A DNA stretch of 5,949 bases from contig CAIYTL010000235.1 of the NCBI GenBank assembly GCA_903929105.1, positions 1 through 5,949 on the forward strand. Direction: 5' to 3'. A program made the position numbers and the translations under genes. The notes beneath the pieces were generated by a model. The model was given only the letters and a program-made list of their open reading frames with translations. It made no database searches and was not told the DNA's origin. The stretch comes from an uncultured Micrococcales bacterium (GTDB lineage Bacteria > Actinomycetota > Actinomycetes > Actinomycetales > Microbacteriaceae). Positions 1-5,949 of this stretch are shown one piece after another. Position 1 is the first letter of the stretch. Each line of letters opens with the position of its first letter.

Positions 1-1
1 A

Positions 2-778
2 CCGACCGATCCAGCCCCAAAATCCGAGCAGCAGCAGGACAATCAGCCAGTGCCAGATGGAGACGCTACCCATCAGGTTTCCCTCCCCATGTCACCATCT
101 GCCATGTTGATCGCCGATGGCCACTTGCCCGCTAAAGATGGCACCTACATTCCAGCTGGCTCGCCGATTGCCGTGAAAGAAGCGGTTTTGCCGTTCAAGC
201 GTTTCGCCACAAAAGACGGACGTTTCGTAGACAGCCTTCTCGGCCCAGAAATGCGTTCGACCGGTGAAGTTATGGGCATCGACGTCGATTTTCCGAGAGC
301 ATTTGCTAAGAGTCAAGCTGCGGCTGGCAGCGCGCTGCCAACTTCGGGCGCAGTATTCATCTCGGTTGCCGACCGTGACAAGCCACACCTGATTTTGCCG
401 GTGCGACGATTGCAGCAGCTTGGCTACCGCATTTTGGCCACCTCAGGCACTGCCGCCATTTTGGAGCGCCACGGCATTCACGTAGAAGTGGTTCAAAAGC
501 ACACCGACACGCAAAATGCTGGATTCGGTCGTTCAATCGTTGACTTGATCACCGATGGCGAAGTAGACGTGGTGGTGAACACACCATCAGGTTCGCATGC
601 GCGCAAAGACGGATACGAGATTCGTGCAGCTACCACAGCAGCAGACAAGGCAATCTTTACAACCATCGCGCAACTCAGCGCAGCCATTGGATCTTTCGAA
701 GCAGTAAAACAAGGTGGTTTCGACGTAAAGTCATTGCAGGAGCACGCAAAAGATCGGGCGGTGGCACTTGCCAAGTAG
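2..778 (+). CDS. carB: Carbamoyl-phosphate synthase large subunit, C-terminal part (5' end outside window)
   Basis: The large subunit makes carbamoyl phosphate from bicarbonate, two ATP and ammonia delivered by CarA, feeding pyrimidine and arginine synthesis in the cytoplasm. The reading frame is open from base 2, so this is the last 258 codons of a protein normally about 1,100 residues long; the GTG at 50 is an internal valine, not a start. The end of the second ATP-grasp half is recognisable by VKEAVLPF (173-196) and GPEMRSTGEVMG (242-277). The allosteric MGS-like domain follows, with ISVADRD near 359-379, ATSGTA (437-454) and NTPSG (578-592), in the region that binds UMP/IMP in the E. coli enzyme. 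The stretch before VKEAVLPF is odd: about 30 Pro/Gln/Asp/Ser-rich residues stand where relatives have the helical AAARIMxGxSI segment. The stop overlaps pyrF by 11 nt, indicating an operon. Identity is very secure. Confidence 0.97.
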   Translation, partial: PTDPAPKSEQQQDNQPVPDGDATHQVSLPMSPSAMLIADGHLPAKDGTYIPAGSPIAVKEAVLPFKRFATKDGRFVDSLLGPEMRSTGEVMGIDVDFPRAFAKSQAAAGSALPTSGAVFISVADRDKPHLILPVRRLQQLGYRILATSGTAAILERHGIHVEVVQKHTDTQNAGFGRSIVDLITDGEVDVVVNTPSGSHARKDGYEIRAATTAADKAIFTTIAQLSAAIGSFEAVKQGGFDVKSLQEHAKDRAVALAK

Positions 779-1634
779 TTTCGGAGTTCGACTCGGGCAG
801 ACGTTTGAGAGGTATGGCCAGCTATGCGTTGGCATCGACCCTCACGCTAATCTGCTCGAAGACTGGGGTCTGAGCGACTCGCCAGAGGGGCTTCGTCAGT
901 TTGCGTTCACTGCACTGCGAGCAGCTGCTGGCCGAGTCGGCATAATCAAACCTCAGGTTTCGTTCTTTGAACGTCACGGGTCAGCTGGTTTCAAGGTTCT
1001 CGAAGATCTTTGCGTTGAAGCGCAGAACGCCGGGCTTTTAGTGATTCTCGACGCTAAACGCGGTGACATTGGCACGACAATGCAGGCGTATTTTGACGCT
1101 TGGCTGGGCAAGGCGGCACCGTTCGTGAGTGATGCACTAACTGTTTCGCCATATTTGGGCTTCGACTCAATGCTCGACATTTATTCTCAAGCTGCCGAAC
1201 GAGGCAAAGGCATCATCGTGCTTTGTGCCACTTCGAACCCAGAAGGTGCGGCCCTGCAGCAGGCAACAATGGCAAACGGCCAATCTGTGGCTGCAAACAT
1301 TTGGCAGTCGCTGGGCAAAATCAACGAAGTAACGCAAACGCCGGGGGAGCACCTCGGCTCATTTGGTGCGGTTATCGGCGCAACCCTGCGGCTAAAGCAG
1401 TTTGGCTTAGGCGAACTCGACACAACAGCACTTAAACCAGCTGCGAACACGTTTATTTTGGCACCGGGCTTTGGCGCTCAAGGAGCGCGATTGAGCATGC
1501 TCGATCGACTCTTTGGGGCGGCCTCGCCAAGCGTGATTGCCTCTGTGTCACGAAGCGTTTTGGGCGCTGGCCCGCTAGCGATCGATGAGGCCATTGACGC
1601 GCACATCGCAGAATTGAGCGATGCAGTTGAATAA
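768..1634 (+). CDS. pyrF: Orotidine 5'-phosphate decarboxylase (long actinobacterial type)
   Basis: It decarboxylates OMP to UMP, the last step of de novo UMP synthesis. The 288-residue length fits the longer PyrF subfamily rather than the roughly 240-residue E. coli type. VGIDPH (residues 21-26) is the first substrate-binding strand. DAKRGDIGTT (95-104) carries the catalytic Lys97 and Asp100. APGFGAQGA near the C-terminus is the phosphate-binding loop, followed by SVSRSVLGAGP. The start is TTG at 768: the frame has a TAA at 726-728, no ATG, GTG or TTG lies between that stop and 768, and a later start would cut into VGIDPH. No good Shine-Dalgarno precedes it and the gene overlaps carB by 11 nt, so translational coupling is likely. 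pyrD, which sits between carB and pyrF in Streptomyces, is absent here. Confidence 0.96.
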   Translation: MPSSFGVRLGQTFERYGQLCVGIDPHANLLEDWGLSDSPEGLRQFAFTALRAAAGRVGIIKPQVSFFERHGSAGFKVLEDLCVEAQNAGLLVILDAKRGDIGTTMQAYFDAWLGKAAPFVSDALTVSPYLGFDSMLDIYSQAAERGKGIIVLCATSNPEGAALQQATMANGQSVAANIWQSLGKINEVTQTPGEHLGSFGAVIGATLRLKQFGLGELDTTALKPAANTFILAPGFGAQGARLSMLDRLFGAASPSVIASVSRSVLGAGPLAIDEAIDAHIAELSDAVE

Positions 1635-2211
1635 AGACGAACTACTGCACCTCAGTCAAGGTCGCGGACTCACGGTTATCGCAGGCCCTACTGCAGTTGG
1701 AAAAGGCACCGTGGTTCGATACATTCTTGAACACAACCCCGAGGTTGCTCTCTCGGTTTCAGCAACCACCAGATCACCAAGACCCGGCGAAATCGATGGT
1801 GAAAGTTATTTCTTTTGGACCATGGATGAATTTGATGCCAACATTGCAGCCGGCGAAATGCTCGAGTTCGCTACCGTGCACGGCACCAATAAGTACGGCA
1901 CACCAAAGCAGCCGGTGATTGATGCGATTGCGGCGGGCAAGCTTGTGCTTTTAGAGATCGACATTCAAGGTGCACGCCAGGTCAAAGCTGCAATGCCAGA
2001 AGCCAAACTAGTCTTCATTGCCCCTCCGAGCTGGAATGAACTGGTTCGCCGCTTGCAGTCAAGAGGCACCGAAACGCCCGAAGAACAAGCTCGCAGATTG
2101 AAGAGCGCCGAGGTTGAATTGGCTGCGCAGAGCGAATTTGACCACGTGGTAATCAACGATGAAGTAGCCAGATGCGCCTCTGAAGTCTTAGACTTGATGA
2201 AGGCCAACTAG
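1621..2211 (+). CDS. gmk: Guanylate kinase
   Basis: It phosphorylates GMP to GDP with ATP, supplying GTP and dGTP. At 196 residues it has the normal single-domain length. The P-loop is GPTAVGKGT (22-30, Lys28), with Thr-Ala where many relatives have Ser-Gly. The GMP-binding region has SATTRSPRPGE (47-57) and NKYGTP (90-95). LLEIDIQGA (110-118) is the Walker B-like strand, and the Arg-rich lid follows at RGTETPEEQARRL (148-160). The start is ATG 1621, inside the last codons of pyrF (14-nt overlap). An in-frame TGA at 1615-1617 excludes any N-terminal extension, so this Gmk is not fused to the mIHF protein whose gene usually lies just upstream in Actinobacteria. Its translation is probably coupled to pyrF. 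Confidence 0.97.
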   Translation: MQLNKDELLHLSQGRGLTVIAGPTAVGKGTVVRYILEHNPEVALSVSATTRSPRPGEIDGESYFFWTMDEFDANIAAGEMLEFATVHGTNKYGTPKQPVIDAIAAGKLVLLEIDIQGARQVKAAMPEAKLVFIAPPSWNELVRRLQSRGTETPEEQARRLKSAEVELAAQSEFDHVVINDEVARCASEVLDLMKAN

Positions 2212-2230
2212 CGCTTTGCGCCGCCTCGAC

Positions 2231-2257
2231 TTTATTTCTTTATAGAAAGCAAAAAAC
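2231..2257 (+). promoter_or_regulatory. AT-rich rpoZ leader with possible weak promoter
   Basis: The 46-nt gmk-rpoZ spacer switches from GC-rich to strongly AT-rich here. TATAGA (2241-2246) resembles a -10 box and would place a transcript start near 2252-2254, only a few bases before the rpoZ ATG. TTGCGC at 2216-2221 is a poor -35 with a long 19-nt spacer. The same bases form a weak inverted repeat, TTTCT (2235-2239) and AGAAA (2244-2248), and AGAAAG is the only purine run that could act as a ribosome binding site. These readings compete, and none is strong. Confidence 0.3.
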
Positions 2258-2512
2258 ATGTCAGAAAAACTAGGTATTGTTTCGCCAGCCATCGACGTCT
2301 TGCTATCAAAAGCGGAGTCAAAGTACGAATTGGTTATTTTTGCGTCAAAGCGCGCGCGTCAAATCAACGACTACTACTCAGCTCTTCAAGAGGGCAGCTT
2401 GTTCAACAACGTTGGCCCGCTAGTTGACACCACTGTTGACGAAAAGCCACTAACTATCGCGATGCACGAAATCGCTGAAGACAAGCTAGAGAAGCACAAG
2501 ATCGAAGACTAG
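2258..2512 (+). CDS. rpoZ: DNA-directed RNA polymerase omega subunit
   Basis: Omega is the small subunit that helps fold and hold beta' during assembly of RNA polymerase. The 84-residue protein shows the family core: GIVSPAIDVLLSKAESKY (residues 6-23), then LVIFASKRARQINDYY (25-40), the conserved KRARQIN helix that contacts beta'. The actinobacterial-style tail GPLVDTTVDEKPLTIAMHEI follows, and the protein ends in a short charged segment, EDKLEKHKIED. The ATG at 2258 gives the expected N-terminus; the preceding sequence is A-rich with at best a weak AGAAAG ribosome site. It sits between gmk and coaBC exactly as in other Actinobacteria, and its stop lies 2 nt before the coaBC start. Confidence 0.96.
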   Translation: MSEKLGIVSPAIDVLLSKAESKYELVIFASKRARQINDYYSALQEGSLFNNVGPLVDTTVDEKPLTIAMHEIAEDKLEKHKIED

Positions 2513-2514
2513 TC

Positions 2515-3711
2515 TTGCGCATTGTCTTAGGCGTTACCGGTGGCATTGCCGCTTATAAAGCCACGACAATAATTCGTCAGCTCACCGAGGCTGGCCACAG
2601 TGTTCAGGTTGTACCCACCCAAAACGCCTTGCGTTTTATTGGCGCCGCAACGCTCGAAGCGCTTTCTCACCACGCAGTCGATAGTGATTTGTACACCGAC
2701 GTGGCTGATGTCAAGCATGTGCAAATTGGCCAAAACGCCGAGCTAATTATCGTCGCGCCGGCCACCGCCAGTTTCTTGGCCCGCTATGCCAACGGCATAG
2801 CCGACGACCTTCTTGGTAACGCACTTTTGGCAACCAAAGCACCGGTGCTAGTGGCTCCCGCGATGCACACCGAAATGTGGCAACACCCAGCAACCATGGC
2901 CAACGTAGCTACGCTGCGCGCCCGGGGCGTTTCGGTGCTAGACCCTGCTTCAGGCCGATTGACCGGCGAAGACAGTGGCCCTGGCCGTTTGCCTGAGGCT
3001 GAAGAAATCATCGCAGCAGCACTGGCTCTGACAAACCCACAAGATTTAGCCGGTCGCACTTTGTTAATCACCGCCGGAGGCACGCAAGAGGCTATCGACC
3101 CAGTGCGTTTCATCGGCAATAAATCATCGGGCAAGCAGGGCTTGGCCATTGCCCGCGCCGCAAAAGCTCGAGGCGCCAAAGTTTGTTTAATCGGTGCAAA
3201 CATCGGCGATTGCAGCCGCGAAGTTGACGAGTTCGTGCCGGTCACTAGCGCTTCAGAAATCGAGATTGCTGTCAACTCTCGACTCGACGCAACCGACGTT
3301 CTAGTGATGGCAGCCGCAGTTAGTGATTACCGAGTGGCTGAGGTGTCGCAACACAAACTAAAGCGAAGCGAAATCGGCGACGAAATCACCCTGAAGCTAA
3401 TCGCGAACCCAGATATTTTGCGTTCAGCGCAAGATCGTATCGACAGCCAAAAACTCTCAACTGTAACCGTCGGTTTCGCTGCTGAAACTGCGGGCAGTCA
3501 ACAACAGCTTCTTGAACTTGCGCGAATCAAGTTGGCTACCAAAGGCTGTGACATCTTGGTGGCAAATGACGTTAGCGGCGGAGCGGTTTTTGGGCAAGAT
3601 TCAAACAAGGTTGCCATCATTGCTCGAAACGGCGACATCAACATTGTTGAGGGCAGCAAGACTTTAGTTGCCGAGCGTCTGCTTGACTCGGTTGCTTCGG
3701 CGTTGGCGTAA
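2515..3711 (+). CDS. coaBC: Bifunctional phosphopantothenoylcysteine decarboxylase / phosphopantothenate-cysteine ligase
   Basis: It carries out two consecutive steps of coenzyme A synthesis: CTP-dependent coupling of 4'-phosphopantothenate to cysteine (CoaB), then FMN-dependent decarboxylation to 4'-phosphopantetheine (CoaC). The CoaC flavoprotein domain spans about residues 1-175, with VTGGIAAYKA near the N-terminus, His68 in KHVQIGQNAE matching the catalytic histidine, APATAS, PAMHTEMW (115-122) and the flap GRLTGEDSGPGRLPE (147-161). CoaB begins near LAGRTLLITAGGT (178-190) and continues with NKSSGKQG (202-209), AAAVSDY (266-272), HKLKR (280-284), ANPDIL and GFAAET. Compared with E. coli, His118 replaces the Asn of PxMNxxMW, and the flap has Thr150 where Cys is expected; the whole CoaC domain lacks Cys. 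The start is TTG 2515, which places RIVLGVTGGI at the N-terminus as in relatives. The gene follows rpoZ by 2 nt, so coupling is likely. Confidence 0.96.
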   Translation: MRIVLGVTGGIAAYKATTIIRQLTEAGHSVQVVPTQNALRFIGAATLEALSHHAVDSDLYTDVADVKHVQIGQNAELIIVAPATASFLARYANGIADDLLGNALLATKAPVLVAPAMHTEMWQHPATMANVATLRARGVSVLDPASGRLTGEDSGPGRLPEAEEIIAAALALTNPQDLAGRTLLITAGGTQEAIDPVRFIGNKSSGKQGLAIARAAKARGAKVCLIGANIGDCSREVDEFVPVTSASEIEIAVNSRLDATDVLVMAAAVSDYRVAEVSQHKLKRSEIGDEITLKLIANPDILRSAQDRIDSQKLSTVTVGFAAETAGSQQQLLELARIKLATKGCDILVANDVSGGAVFGQDSNKVAIIARNGDINIVEGSKTLVAERLLDSVASALA

Positions 3712-3731
3712 CAAAACTACGCGGCCATACT

Positions 3732-3746
3732 TTGTCGTTGCGACAA
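3732..3746. repeat. Perfect 6-bp inverted repeat upstream of metK
   Basis: TTGTCG (3732-3737) and CGACAA (3741-3746) form a perfect dyad around the triplet TTG. It ends two bases before the -10-like TATACT of metK. As RNA it would be a tight 6-bp hairpin with a 3-nt loop; as DNA it could be an operator or simply chance. No T-run follows, so it does not look like an intrinsic terminator for coaBC. Confidence 0.5.
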
Positions 3747-3748
3747 GA

Positions 3749-3762
3749 TATACTTGACCGCT
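3749..3762 (+). promoter_or_regulatory. Candidate metK promoter -10 giving a leaderless transcript
   Basis: TATACT (3749-3754) matches five of six bases of the -10 consensus. Eight bases separate it from the metK ATG at 3763, so transcription would begin at or within two bases of the start codon. That fits a leaderless mRNA, a common arrangement in Actinobacteria, and no Shine-Dalgarno is present upstream. No convincing -35 is seen: the position for a 17-nt spacer reads CATACT (3726-3731), and TTGTCG at 3732 lies too close. The call rests on the -10 and its position. Confidence 0.5.
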
Positions 3763-4953
3763 ATGAGCGCACTACGCCTATTCACATCAGAGTCAGTCAC
3801 CGAAGGTCATCCAGACAAAATTTGCGACCAAATCAGTGACACTATTCTCGACGCCATTTTGGCCGAAGACCCCACCGCGCGCGTCGCGGTTGAAACCATG
3901 GTCACTACCGGGCTTGTGCACGTTGCTGGTGAAGTCACCACCGAAAGCTACGTCGAGATTCCAAGTCTGGTGCGCGAAAAGATTTCTTCTATCGGATACA
4001 CCTCAAGCGACATCGGCTTCGATGGCAAAAGCTGCGGCGTCTCAGTGTCGATTGGCGCCCAGTCGCCCGACATCGCTCAAGGTGTCGACACCGGCATTGA
4101 GTCACGTGAGCAGGGATCGGTCGATGCTTATGATGCGCAGGGTGCCGGAGACCAAGGTCTGATGTTTGGCTATGCCACCAACGAGACCGCAACACTCATG
4201 CCAACCGCCATTAACCTGGCCCATCGCCTTGCCGAAAAACTCGCTGCCGTTCGCAAGACCGGCGCAGCAGATTTCTTGCGCCCCGACGGCAAAACTCAGG
4301 TGACTATTGGCTATGACGGTCATGTGGCAAAAACTATTGAGACTGTTGTGCTATCAACTCAGCACAACCCTGATGTCTCTCAGGCCGAAATCGCTGAGGC
4401 AATGAAAACACTGGTCATCGACCCGAGTCTTGAGGCCAGTGGCCTTGACTTTGGCAGCGCCAAACTATTTATCAACCCAACCGGCAAGTTCGTTATTGGC
4501 GGTCCACAGGGCGACGCTGGGCTAACCGGGCGCAAAATCATTGTTGATACCTATGGCGGCGCTAGTCGACATGGCGGTGGCGCTTTCAGCGGCAAAGACC
4601 CGAGCAAAGTTGACCGTTCCGCCGCCTATGCGATGCGTTGGGTGGCAAAAAACGTGGTCGCTGCTGGCTTAGCTGATCGCGCCGAAGTGCAGGTCGCTTA
4701 TGCCATCGGTGTCACACGCCCTGTGGGCCTATATGTTGAAACTTTCGGCACCGGCAAAGTGTCAGACGAGGCGATCGTCAAGGCAATCAACGAAGTCTTT
4801 GATCTTCGCCCGCGAGCAATCATTGAACAACTAGACCTGCTTCGCCCGATTTATGCCCAGACGGCCGCTTATGGTCACTTCGGTCGCGAACTGCCTGACT
4901 TCACTTGGGAGCGCACCGACCGAGCCAACGCACTGCGGGCGGCAGCCAACTAG
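3763..4953 (+). CDS. metK: S-adenosylmethionine synthase (methionine adenosyltransferase)
   Basis: It joins methionine and ATP into S-adenosylmethionine, the cell's main methyl donor, releasing phosphate and diphosphate; the family works as a cytoplasmic tetramer. The 396-residue protein is of normal length and complete. It has SESVTEGHPDKICDQ near the N-terminus (His16, Asp18), GAGDQG (127-132), GPQGDAGLTGRK, and the P-loop-like GGGAFSGKD (271-279) followed by KVDRSAAY. The C-terminal LLRPIYAQTAAYGHFGR is typical. ATG 3763 is preferred to the in-frame TTG at 3754, because TTG 3754 overlaps the -10-like TATACT and the ATG gives the usual short N-terminus before LFTSESVTEGHPD. It lies 51 nt after coaBC, the largest gap in the window, and 3 nt before priA, so the two are probably co-transcribed. 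Confidence 0.98.
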   Translation: MSALRLFTSESVTEGHPDKICDQISDTILDAILAEDPTARVAVETMVTTGLVHVAGEVTTESYVEIPSLVREKISSIGYTSSDIGFDGKSCGVSVSIGAQSPDIAQGVDTGIESREQGSVDAYDAQGAGDQGLMFGYATNETATLMPTAINLAHRLAEKLAAVRKTGAADFLRPDGKTQVTIGYDGHVAKTIETVVLSTQHNPDVSQAEIAEAMKTLVIDPSLEASGLDFGSAKLFINPTGKFVIGGPQGDAGLTGRKIIVDTYGGASRHGGGAFSGKDPSKVDRSAAYAMRWVAKNVVAAGLADRAEVQVAYAIGVTRPVGLYVETFGTGKVSDEAIVKAINEVFDLRPRAIIEQLDLLRPIYAQTAAYGHFGRELPDFTWERTDRANALRAAAN

Positions 4954-4956
4954 ACC

Positions 4957-5949
4957 ATGTCAAACAGCTTCGCCAAAGTAGTCGTGGCAACCCCCTTGCC
5001 ACAGCTAGATCGGCTGTTTGAATATCGGGTTAATGAAGCACAACAATCTCAAATTGCGGTTGGTTCAAGAATCAAGGTGCAACTGGGTCGCTCTAAACAA
5101 AACCTCGATGGCTTTGTAGTTGAACTAGCTGATGTGGCTCAATACCAAGGCGAGCTAGCAGAATTAGCCGAAGTGGTTTCTGAAACCCCTGTTCTTACAA
5201 CCGAGGTCTATGAACTTTGCAGAGCCATTGCTGACCGTCAAGCTGTCGCCATTGGTGACGTGCTTCGTTTAGCGGTAGCCGATCGTTCGGTAGCAGTTGA
5301 AAAGTCCTTCATGTCTGCACCCGAAAACAGTGATATCAAACACGCTTTTGATCCGCGTATTAATTCAGCTCTTAATTTTCGACTCGCAAATGAGCCGCGC
5401 AACCAAAATGACGCGTCTGTTACCGTTTCGCGCACAGCGGCGTTGGCTAACCCGCGCTTGGTTGCTTTCGCTGGGAATTTTTACCCCGCTTGGGTGAAGT
5501 TGTTTTTGGAACGCGCGATTGACCAAACCAACCTTGGTCGGTCAGCTATTTTGGTTGTTCCCGACTTTCGCGACCAGCATCTGCTGTTAGAAGCTGCTGA
5601 GACACTTGGGCTGAAAAACGTTATTAATTACTCGACTGAGCAGGTCAAATCAAAGCGTTACGCTGCTTTTTTGCAAGCCCTATCGCGAAAACCCACCATT
5701 GTTATCGGCTCTCGAGCCGCAGTTTATGCGCCTAGCTTTCAACTCGGATTGATCGCCCTGTGGGACGACGGCGACAGCAACCACTGGGAACCCAACTCGC
5801 CATATATTCACTCGCGTGAAGTTGCACTGATTCGTCAAAGTCAAGCTTTGTGCAACCTGATAATCGCATCGCACAGTCGCAGCGCCGAAGTTCAGCGACT
5901 CATCGAGATCGGTTATCTAAAAGAAGAGGAATCGAACTTCAATCGGCCC
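4957..5949 (+). CDS. priA: Primosomal protein N' (PriA-like), N-terminal half, cut by window end
   Basis: PriA recognises stalled forks and helps reload the replisome. The frame is open from ATG 4957 to the window end (331 codons, no stop), about half of the family's usual length. Residues 1 to about 105 match the 3' DNA-binding domain: VVVATPLPQLDRLFEYRV, VGSRIKVQLG, LDGFVVE, then a helical part ending ADRQAVAIGDVLRLAV. Residues about 110-160 form a poorly conserved linker. The ATPase-like part follows, with ILVVPDFRD, VIGSRAAVYAP, LIALWDDGD (Trp269-Asp273) and SPYIHSREVALIR. Where helicase PriA has a GxGKT P-loop this protein reads AFAGNFYPAW (170-179), and WDDGD replaces the DEAD/DEAH box. 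Both changes are, from memory, usual in actinobacterial PriA, which is thought not to be an active helicase. The start lies 3 nt after the metK stop. Confidence 0.94.
   Translation, partial: MSNSFAKVVVATPLPQLDRLFEYRVNEAQQSQIAVGSRIKVQLGRSKQNLDGFVVELADVAQYQGELAELAEVVSETPVLTTEVYELCRAIADRQAVAIGDVLRLAVADRSVAVEKSFMSAPENSDIKHAFDPRINSALNFRLANEPRNQNDASVTVSRTAALANPRLVAFAGNFYPAWVKLFLERAIDQTNLGRSAILVVPDFRDQHLLLEAAETLGLKNVINYSTEQVKSKRYAAFLQALSRKPTIVIGSRAAVYAPSFQLGLIALWDDGDSNHWEPNSPYIHSREVALIRQSQALCNLIIASHSRSAEVQRLIEIGYLKEEESNFNRP

Noticed and set aside
50..52. GTG at 50 as the start of a separate MGS-domain protein
   Set aside because: The frame is open to the window edge and keeps ATP-grasp-end motifs (VKEAVLPF, GPEMRSTGEVMG) characteristic of full-length CarB, so an internal valine is more likely.
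2784..3275. A 163-codon open frame on the minus strand opposite coaBC
   Set aside because: It lies wholly within the well-supported coaBC gene, and its Ser/Ala/Pro-rich translation resembles no family I know; it is a shadow of the coding strand.
3731..3750. Intrinsic terminator after coaBC
   Set aside because: The hairpin stem is only 6 bp and is followed by AGATATACT, not a T-run.
3712..3762. SAM-sensing riboswitch upstream of metK
   Set aside because: Only 51 nt separate the genes, the single small dyad has no riboswitch-like junction, and a leaderless start leaves no 5' UTR.
3754..3762. TTG at 3754 as the metK start
   Set aside because: It overlaps the -10-like box, lacks a ribosome site, and adds three residues before the usual short MetK N-terminus; ATG 3763 fits better.
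5238..5874. Minus-strand open frames at 5238-5435 and 5680-5874 and a plus-strand frame at 5297-5497
   Set aside because: All lie within the open frame of priA, which reads through from 4957 to the window end with clear PriA motifs.
1..5949. Defence system, CRISPR array, prophage or insertion sequence
   Set aside because: No direct-repeat array, transposase, integrase or phage-like gene is present; every base outside short spacers belongs to a recognised housekeeping gene.

Overview
The window is a densely packed, all plus-strand stretch of a bacterial core genome. It holds the 3' end of carB, then pyrF, gmk, rpoZ, coaBC and metK complete, and the 5' part of priA. This order is the conserved actinobacterial order known from Streptomyces and, with some insertions, Mycobacterium. 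Protein details agree: the CoaBC motif reads PAMHTEMW, PyrF carries a DAKRGDI motif, and PriA has WDDGD where a helicase would have its DEAD/DEAH box. Moderate GC (roughly half, by eye), very short spacers and overlapping genes suggest a small-genome freshwater or marine member of Microbacteriaceae (Rhodoluna/Aquiluna-like). That placement is inference only; no rRNA or other marker is present.

Layout: carB (C-terminal piece) overlaps pyrF by 11 nt, and pyrF overlaps gmk by 14 nt. A 46-nt AT-rich spacer precedes rpoZ, which is followed 2 nt later by coaBC. A 51-nt spacer precedes metK, and priA starts 3 nt after the metK stop. pyrF and coaBC start with TTG. Strong Shine-Dalgarno sequences are scarce, so translation inside the cluster probably relies on coupling. 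metK looks leaderless behind its own -10 box. No intrinsic terminator, tRNA, rRNA, mobile element, CRISPR array or convincing minus-strand gene was found, and there is no gene-free stretch longer than 51 nt.

Functionally the cluster joins pyrimidine synthesis (CarB, PyrF), guanine nucleotide supply (Gmk), the omega subunit of RNA polymerase, coenzyme A synthesis (CoaBC), S-adenosylmethionine synthesis (MetK) and replication restart (PriA): housekeeping metabolism linked to growth.

I see no new multi-gene system here. The points worth a second look are a Pro/Gln/Asp-rich insertion in CarB at the window edge, the absence of the nucleoid gene mihF from its usual place between pyrF and gmk, a CoaC domain without the textbook Asn and Cys catalytic residues, a compact leaderless promoter with a dyad before metK, and a PriA whose ATPase motifs are degenerate.
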